The position numbers and the translations under genes were made by a program. Of a DNA stretch of 64,000 nucleotides, positions 59,232 to 64,000 are shown piece after piece. A model generated the notes under the pieces. That model made no database searches, was not told the origin of the DNA, and saw nothing but the letters and a program-made list of their open reading frames with translations. Position 1 is the first letter of the stretch; each line of letters opens with the position of its first letter. The stretch is from Leptospiraceae bacterium (lineage in GTDB: Bacteria > Spirochaetota > Leptospiria > Leptospirales > Leptospiraceae): positions 891,001 through 955,000 of the forward strand of contig JACKPC010000002.1 in NCBI GenBank assembly GCA_024233835.1, read 5' to 3'.

Positions 59232-60671
59232 ATGAAAGATTCTATTCTTTTTACCGACTTATACCAACTCAGTATGGCTTATGGATATTTCAAATCCGGA
59301 AAGCATGAAGAAGAAGCCAACTTTTCTATGTTCTTCAGGAAAAATCCATTCCATGGTGGTTATGCACTGAGTTGCGGGCTGGAAAGGTTTCTTACTTACC
59401 TGGAAAGTTTTTCTTTTGAAGAAGAAGAAATTCACTATTTATCCACCCTTCAAGGAAGTGATGGAAAAAGACTTTTTTCTTCTGATTTCCTCGACTATTT
59501 AAGGACATTACGATTTACTTCAGCTGTGGATGCTATACCGGAAGGGAATGTGGCATTCCCTTTTGAGCCTTTGGTTCGAGTGCGAGGTCCCTTAATTGAG
59601 TGTCAATTAATCGAAACCTTTCTTCTAAATGTCATAAACTTTGAAACCCTAATTGCCACAAAAGCCAGCCGTGTTGTTTTTGCTGCCAAGGGCGATCCAG
59701 TTTTAGAATTTGGCTTAAGACGTGCACAGGGAACCGACGGAGGTCTTTCTGCAAGCCGTGCCGCTTTTGTGGGAGGATGCTCGGCTACTTCAAATGTTCT
59801 GGCAGGTTATAAATTTGGCATTCCGATAAAAGGAACCCATGCTCATAGCTGGGTGATGTCTTTTGATTCGGAAAAGGAAGCTTTTGAGAAATATGCCGAA
59901 CATATGCCGAACAACTGCGTTTTCCTTGTGGATACTTATGATACGGTGCAGGGCGTAAAGAATGCTGTTGAAGTAGCCAAAACCTTAAAGGAAAGCGGGC
60001 ATCGATTTCTCGGAATACGTTTGGATTCCGGAGACCTTGCTTACTTAAGTAAGAAGGCAAGAGAAATCATGGACAAGGCTGGCTTTTCAGACGCAAGTAT
60101 TTATGCCAGTAATGATTTAGATGAATATCTCATACAGGATATTAAGTTACAGGATGCAGCTATCAACGTATGGGGTGTTGGAACTAAATTAGCTACAGCT
60201 TATGAACAACCCGCCCTCGGAGGAGTGTATAAAATTACAGCTCGTAAGACTGCTGGAAACTGGGTACAGACTTTAAAGGTTTCCGAACAAAAAGAAAAAA
60301 CGAATATACCCGGAGTCTTACAGGTCAGGCGATATAAAGACTCAGATGATTTATACTGCGGGGATATGATCTATGATGAGTTACTGGGAAATGTTAATAA
60401 CGATGTTATTATTGATCCGAATAATACAACAAGAAGAAAAAAGTTAGAATATACAACTTATAAAGATCTCTTAGTGCCGGTGTATAAGAATGGTTCCAGG
60501 CTTATACAAAAAGAACCTCTAAGTCTGATTCAAGAAAGAGCCAAAACAGAACTCGACTCGTTTCATAAGGGAATCCGTCGTTTTACAAATCCGCATGAAT
60601 ACCCGGTTGGTCTTGAATCTTCACTCTTCCGGAATCGGGAAAAGTTGATATTACAAGCACGAGGATTTTAA
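59232..60671 (+). CDS. pncB: nicotinate phosphoribosyltransferase
   Basis: The enzyme makes nicotinate mononucleotide from nicotinate and PRPP in NAD salvage. The 479-residue protein has TDLYQLSMAYGYFKSGKHEEEANFSMFFRKNPFHGGYALSCGL at the N terminus (read as TDLYQLSMAYGY and FFRKNPFHGGYAL), then EFGLRRAQGTDGGLSASRAAFVGGC with the catalytic-region His in KGTHAHSW. The phosphate site LGIRLDSGDLAYLSKKAR is next. The length fits the long PncB type. It lies 26 bases before pncA. Confidence 0.93.
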   Translation: MKDSILFTDLYQLSMAYGYFKSGKHEEEANFSMFFRKNPFHGGYALSCGLERFLTYLESFSFEEEEIHYLSTLQGSDGKRLFSSDFLDYLRTLRFTSAVDAIPEGNVAFPFEPLVRVRGPLIECQLIETFLLNVINFETLIATKASRVVFAAKGDPVLEFGLRRAQGTDGGLSASRAAFVGGCSATSNVLAGYKFGIPIKGTHAHSWVMSFDSEKEAFEKYAEHMPNNCVFLVDTYDTVQGVKNAVEVAKTLKESGHRFLGIRLDSGDLAYLSKKAREIMDKAGFSDASIYASNDLDEYLIQDIKLQDAAINVWGVGTKLATAYEQPALGGVYKITARKTAGNWVQTLKVSEQKEKTNIPGVLQVRRYKDSDDLYCGDMIYDELLGNVNNDVIIDPNNTTRRKKLEYTTYKDLLVPVYKNGSRLIQKEPLSLIQERAKTELDSFHKGIRRFTNPHEYPVGLESSLFRNREKLILQARGF

Positions 60672-60697
60672 TATTTACTAATTTAGGAGATAGGAAT

Positions 60698-61327
60698 ATG
60701 ACAAATTGTCTTATACTGGTAGATTTACAATATGACTTTATGCCGGGTGGAGCTCTGGCTGTTCAGGAAGGAGATAGAGTAGTTCCCATTGCTAACCATA
60801 TCATGGAAAACTTTTCTATGATTGTATCCACACAGGACTGGCATCCTGCCGATCACGGAAGTTTTGCTTCTCAACATAGCGGTAAAAAACCGGGAGACTT
60901 AATTGATTTGCACGGGCTTCAGCAGGTCCTCTGGCCCGATCATTGTGTTATGAATACAGAAGGAGCCAAATTTCATAAGGACTTACGTATAGAAAAGATT
61001 CAAAAAGTCTTTCCCAAGGGACAGGAAAAAACCGTAGATAGTTATTCCGGCTTTTTTGACAATGGAAAACGAAAGGCAACCGGGATGCATGAATACCTGA
61101 AAGAAAATGGAGTAAAAAAAATCTTTGTCTGCGGTCTGGCACTGGACTTCTGCGTAAAGTTTACAGCTGTGGACGCTAAAGAATTGGGTTATGATACTTA
61201 CCTCATAGAAGATGCCTGTAGAGCGGTAAACCTTTCTCCCGGAGATGATAAAAAAGCTATAGAAGATATGAAAGCATTAGGTATTCATTGTATTTCTTCT
61301 TCTGACATAGAGAAATATAATGTCTAA
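60698..61327 (+). CDS. pncA: nicotinamidase
   Basis: The enzyme hydrolyses nicotinamide to nicotinate, feeding PncB. The 209-residue cysteine hydrolase has LILVDLQYDFMPGGALAV (catalytic Asp), the metal-binding Asp-x-His set in STQDWHPADHGSFAS, the Lys region in DSYSGFFDNGKRKATG, and the nucleophile in VCGLALDFCVKFTAVDA. All catalytic residues are present. AGGAGA precedes the start. It overlaps the histidine phosphatase gene by 8 bases. Confidence 0.95.
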   Translation: MTNCLILVDLQYDFMPGGALAVQEGDRVVPIANHIMENFSMIVSTQDWHPADHGSFASQHSGKKPGDLIDLHGLQQVLWPDHCVMNTEGAKFHKDLRIEKIQKVFPKGQEKTVDSYSGFFDNGKRKATGMHEYLKENGVKKIFVCGLALDFCVKFTAVDAKELGYDTYLIEDACRAVNLSPGDDKKAIEDMKALGIHCISSSDIEKYNV

Positions 61328-62030
61328 ACTGTATTTAATACGACACGGAAGTGCAAATTCAAAAGGTGAAAATTATGATATGCTTTCTGAACGGGGTATT
61401 CAACAGTCTAAATTTCTTTCCTCTTATTTTGAAAGTATTCATTTGAATCCTTCCGTAGTATATTCAGGAAGTCTAAAGCGTCAGAAAGATACAGCAGAGA
61501 TTTCAACATCCTTTTTACAACAGGATGTTGAAAGAAAAGAGTTTATCGGACTCAATGAGATTACGGTAGAACTCTGGAGAACTGTAGCTGAAAGTTTATC
61601 TCTTACCGATGCTTCTTTTGCGGACACTTTACAAACCTGGCTACAGGTTCGCTCCGAAGGAGGTAAGAGGGTCTTACTTCTTTTTTATAATTTAACTGTA
61701 AAAATTGTAAAAGCCTGGAAAGAAAAGCAGGTGGAATTAGGAGGACTGTATTCTTATGAAGAATTTAAATCTTCCTGCCTGTCGTTTCTTGAAGAGTTAA
61801 ATCATTATTCAGGTAAAGAAGATGTTGTAATCGCTTTTAGTTCCGGTACTCCTATTTCTATTTTACTTTCAAAGTTTTTGCAACTCGGAGAAGAAAGGGA
61901 TTTAGATTGGCTTCCCCGGATCTACAATACCTCTCTTTCAGTGATTGATTATCGAGATGGAAAATTTACACCTTATTGTATTAATTCGATTTCTCATATT
62001 CGAACGGATAATTTGATAAATCTAATATAA
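61320..62030 (+). CDS. histidine phosphatase (phosphoglycerate-mutase-like)
   Basis: The 236-residue product starts LYLIRHGSANSKGENYDMLSERGIQQSKFL, with the phospho-His of the RHG motif, and has an SLKRQKDTAEI helix with the conserved Arg. The second catalytic His position reads AFSSGTPISIL, with Ser in place of the usual SHG; this variation occurs in some branches of the superfamily. Substrate unknown. It overlaps pncA and may be transcribed with the NAD salvage genes. Confidence 0.8.
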   Translation: MSKLYLIRHGSANSKGENYDMLSERGIQQSKFLSSYFESIHLNPSVVYSGSLKRQKDTAEISTSFLQQDVERKEFIGLNEITVELWRTVAESLSLTDASFADTLQTWLQVRSEGGKRVLLLFYNLTVKIVKAWKEKQVELGGLYSYEEFKSSCLSFLEELNHYSGKEDVVIAFSSGTPISILLSKFLQLGEERDLDWLPRIYNTSLSVIDYRDGKFTPYCINSISHIRTDNLINLI

Positions 62031-62039
62031 TAATATTTC

Positions 62040-62468
62040 TTAAAATAACCAGAAAGGTTTATTTACTTTTTGGATAGCCTTGTAGATTTTTAATGTTTCT
62101 TCTTCATCCGTTTCGACTTCCTTCCCGCGATAGGCCTTTACCAGAATTGCCTTTTGTTTGTTTTTCTGATTAAAGGCAATTTCGGCCGGATCGTCATCTA
62201 TTAAAATATCTGCTTGAATCAAGGATATATCTTTCATAAGTTTTTTATTTTCAGGATCATAGTCTTCACGATAAATTCGTGTATCAAAAAACTCATATAA
62301 TTCATTTCGTTTTAGTATTTCGATAGCCCTCGCCCTTCCGGAGTTTGTCCAAAGGATAAGGGAGTGGCCTTCTTTTTTTAAGCGCTCCAGTAAAGGTTTA
62401 ATACCGGGTCTCAGTTTGTTACCAAAATCATCACTTAATGTATTGTCCATATCAAATACGAGTTTCAT
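62040..62468 (-). CDS. small HAD-family phosphatase (NIF/FCP1-like)
   Basis: The 142-residue product has the HAD nucleophile motif VFDMDNTLSDDFG, motif II ILWTNSGRARAIEIL and motif IV ILIDDDPAEIAFN. The compact form without a cap, and the LRPGIKPLLERLKKEGH spacing, fit small NLI-interacting-factor-like or nucleotidase-like HAD proteins. The substrate is not known. It converges on the histidine phosphatase gene, 9 bases apart. Confidence 0.82.
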   Translation of the reverse strand: MKLVFDMDNTLSDDFGNKLRPGIKPLLERLKKEGHSLILWTNSGRARAIEILKRNELYEFFDTRIYREDYDPENKKLMKDISLIQADILIDDDPAEIAFNQKNKQKAILVKAYRGKEVETDEEETLKIYKAIQKVNKPFWLF

Positions 62469-62613
62469 AGCGATGTTTATGGATTTTATTTACTTTATTT
62501 ATTTTGGCGAGAATTTTTTTCTTTATTTATAATGGATTTCTATTTTTAGAAAAATACAAATTCTTGACCTTTTCTAAAAATAAAAAAAACTTAACAATGA
62601 TATGAGGTATAAC

Positions 62614-64000
62614 TTGAATCCTATTAAAAAATTATTTATTATTTTTAGTACAGTATTTGTTGTTCTTTTGATTCTTACAACTGTCTTATTATTGAATATG
62701 TATCGTTATCCATTTGGAAAACCGGGTAAGTCAAATAATTCAGCTACAGCGAAGATTCCCGAATTAAAACCAGAATCTATACAAAGATTTGTTAACGGCA
62801 TACAGGTTCCTACTATAAGTAAAGCTGATTATGGAAAAACAGATTTCCCTGCGTTTGAAAAATATATTCAGGTTTTAAAAGAAAACTATCCTATAGTCTT
62901 TTCGACAATGTCAGAAAAACGTATTAACCGTTATGCTCTTGTACTGCATTGGAAAGGAACAAATTCGAGAAGTCAGCCTATATTATTTTTAGCTCATTTA
63001 GATGTAGTAAATCCCGGAGATGAAAAACGTTGGAAACAGTCTCCTTTCTTAGGAACTATTCACGATAAAAGATTATATGGCAGGGGAACTTTGGATATGA
63101 AGAACATGCTGCATGGAATATTAGAAACCTGTGATGAATATATAAAAAAAGGTTTTGTTCCAACGCGTGATATATACCTTGCTTTTGGACAGGATGAAGA
63201 GGTAGGAGGTAAAGAAGGTGCTGTTAAAATTGCTCAATATTTTAAAGCTGAAGGATTAAGATTTGAAGCAATATTTGATGAAGGAGGACTTGTAGCCAAA
63301 AAAGGAAGTTTGAAAGGTATTCAAAGTGATATTGCAATGATCGGAGTAGGCGAAAAAGGATTTCTATCAGCTGTCATTAGGGTCAAAGGAAATGGGGGAC
63401 ATTCATCCATGCCACCACTCGAATCGACTATGGGACAGGCAGCTCAGATCATGATAAACTTGGAAAAGAATCAAATGCCACTCAGATTAGTTCCCAGTAT
63501 TGAGATTTTTCTAAGTAATATTGGTGGAGCAATGTCATTTCCTAGTAGATTGGCAATAGCCAATCAATGGTTGATGAAACCTATATTACTAGAACAACTC
63601 GCAAAAAATCCGGCAACTAATGCGATTGTTCGCACAACAACTGCACTCACAATGATGAAAGGAAGTGAGGGAACTAATGTAATAGCACCAGAAGTCGAAT
63701 TTGTTGTAAACTTTCGAATTCTTCCGGGTGATACGGTAGAAGATGTACGTTTACATATAAAAGAAGCCTCTAAAGATTATGTGGTAGAAATTAAAGAAGT
63801 AAGTAATACACGAGGTGCTTCTAATATTTCAAAAACAGATGTCTCTGCTTATAAAACCCTTGAAAAAGTTATACAAGAAATTTATCCTGAAGCTATTGTA
63901 AGTCCCTATATTACAATTGGAGGAACCGATGCTTTTAAATATGGGGACTTGAGTGATAACATTTACCGATTCAACCCGGTTATATTAGACGCAGTTGAAC
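62614..64000 (+). CDS. M20 family peptidase, PM20D1/CPS1-like (3' end outside window)
   Basis: At least 462 codons are in the window without a stop. A TTG start is preceded by GAGGT at 5 bases. An N-terminal membrane anchor (about 5-28) is followed by the M20 catalytic domain: LAHLDVVNPGDEKRW (metal His), GRGTLDMKNML (bridging Asp), AFGQDEEVGGKEGAV (catalytic Glu pair; GQDEE for the more usual GHDEE) and FDEGGLVAKKG, then GEKGFLSAVIRVKGNGGHSS from the lid domain. This arrangement resembles carboxypeptidase S and PM20D1, which act on N-acyl amino acids. The substrate here is inference. The upstream gap contains TTGACC but no clear -10. Confidence 0.85.
   Translation, partial: MNPIKKLFIIFSTVFVVLLILTTVLLLNMYRYPFGKPGKSNNSATAKIPELKPESIQRFVNGIQVPTISKADYGKTDFPAFEKYIQVLKENYPIVFSTMSEKRINRYALVLHWKGTNSRSQPILFLAHLDVVNPGDEKRWKQSPFLGTIHDKRLYGRGTLDMKNMLHGILETCDEYIKKGFVPTRDIYLAFGQDEEVGGKEGAVKIAQYFKAEGLRFEAIFDEGGLVAKKGSLKGIQSDIAMIGVGEKGFLSAVIRVKGNGGHSSMPPLESTMGQAAQIMINLEKNQMPLRLVPSIEIFLSNIGGAMSFPSRLAIANQWLMKPILLEQLAKNPATNAIVRTTTALTMMKGSEGTNVIAPEVEFVVNFRILPGDTVEDVRLHIKEASKDYVVEIKEVSNTRGASNISKTDVSAYKTLEKVIQEIYPEAIVSPYITIGGTDAFKYGDLSDNIYRFNPVILDAVE

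Overview
The window is AT-rich (by eye about 36-38% G+C) and densely coded. It reads as chromosome from a double-membraned, motile spirochaete, most plausibly the Leptospira side of Leptospirales. This assignment is inference. It rests on many lipoproteins with spirochaete-style lipoboxes, an LPS heptose epimerase (HldD), an LptG-type LPS exporter, a FlgT-like lipoprotein, orphan FlhB/FliK-like genes beside rnhB, and a large set of c-di-GMP and cNMP signalling proteins. No rRNA, tRNA or CRISPR array was seen.

Layout. 1-3.5 kb (+): a voltage-sensor-like membrane protein, a membrane-anchored GH18 protein and Sua5. 3.5-10 kb (-): a housekeeping block read as rpe, rpsP, KH protein, rimM, trmD, rplS, rnhB, a FliK-like protein (YlqG position), an FlhB-tail protein (YlqH position), a degenerate HD-GYP protein and YraN. 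10-17 kb: LptG-like permease, REC-SpoIIE phosphatase, GT-C-like membrane protein, quinone oxidoreductase, beta-lactamase-fold hydrolase and a LEA-type lipoprotein. 17-20.4 kb (-): a tightly overlapping pgsB-pgsC-pgsW-thioesterase operon for poly-gamma-glutamate. 20.4-26 kb (-): glycosyltransferase, enoyl-CoA hydratase and two coupled DUF4139/MuiA-like proteins. 26-30 kb: a tyrosine-recombinase-like protein lacking key catalytic residues, a lipoprotein, a VWA protein and a DsbD-alpha-like secreted protein. 30-36 kb: Fe-SOD behind a 25-bp palindrome resembling a PerR/Fur box, a PAS-PAS-GGDEF-degenerate-EAL protein, Dtd, and a protein made of four cyclic-nucleotide-binding-like domains. 36-45 kb (-): HTATIP2-like reductase, WD40 lipoprotein, FlgT-like lipoprotein, and an envelope/essential cluster of lexA, small lipoprotein, ctpA, tsaD, pssA and hldD. 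45-50 kb: an Hsp20 gene with a perfect CIRCE operator, then a spermidine-synthase-like gene preceded by a PilZ gene split by a complete 1638-bp IS with 16-bp inverted repeats and a 9-bp target duplication. 50-64 kb: acyltransferase, histidine kinase, M23 peptidase, HAD phosphatase, RsmI-like methylase, MORN protein, papain-TerB protein with an acidic/poly-lysine tail, NAD salvage genes pncB-pncA, histidine phosphatase, a small HAD protein and a PM20D1-like M20 peptidase running off the end.

Themes. Second-messenger signalling is prominent, and several members look catalytically dead or broken: the HD-GYP, the EAL domain and the PilZ gene. Envelope and surface polymer functions are also concentrated here: poly-gamma-glutamate, LPS heptose, LPS export, O-acylation and peptidoglycan hydrolases. 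The best-supported unusual items are the IS-split PilZ gene, the SOD operator, the catalytically eroded recombinase, the papain-TerB-polyK protein and the FlhB/FliK-like module beside a degenerate HD-GYP. All functions are read from sequence alone. No similarity search was run.
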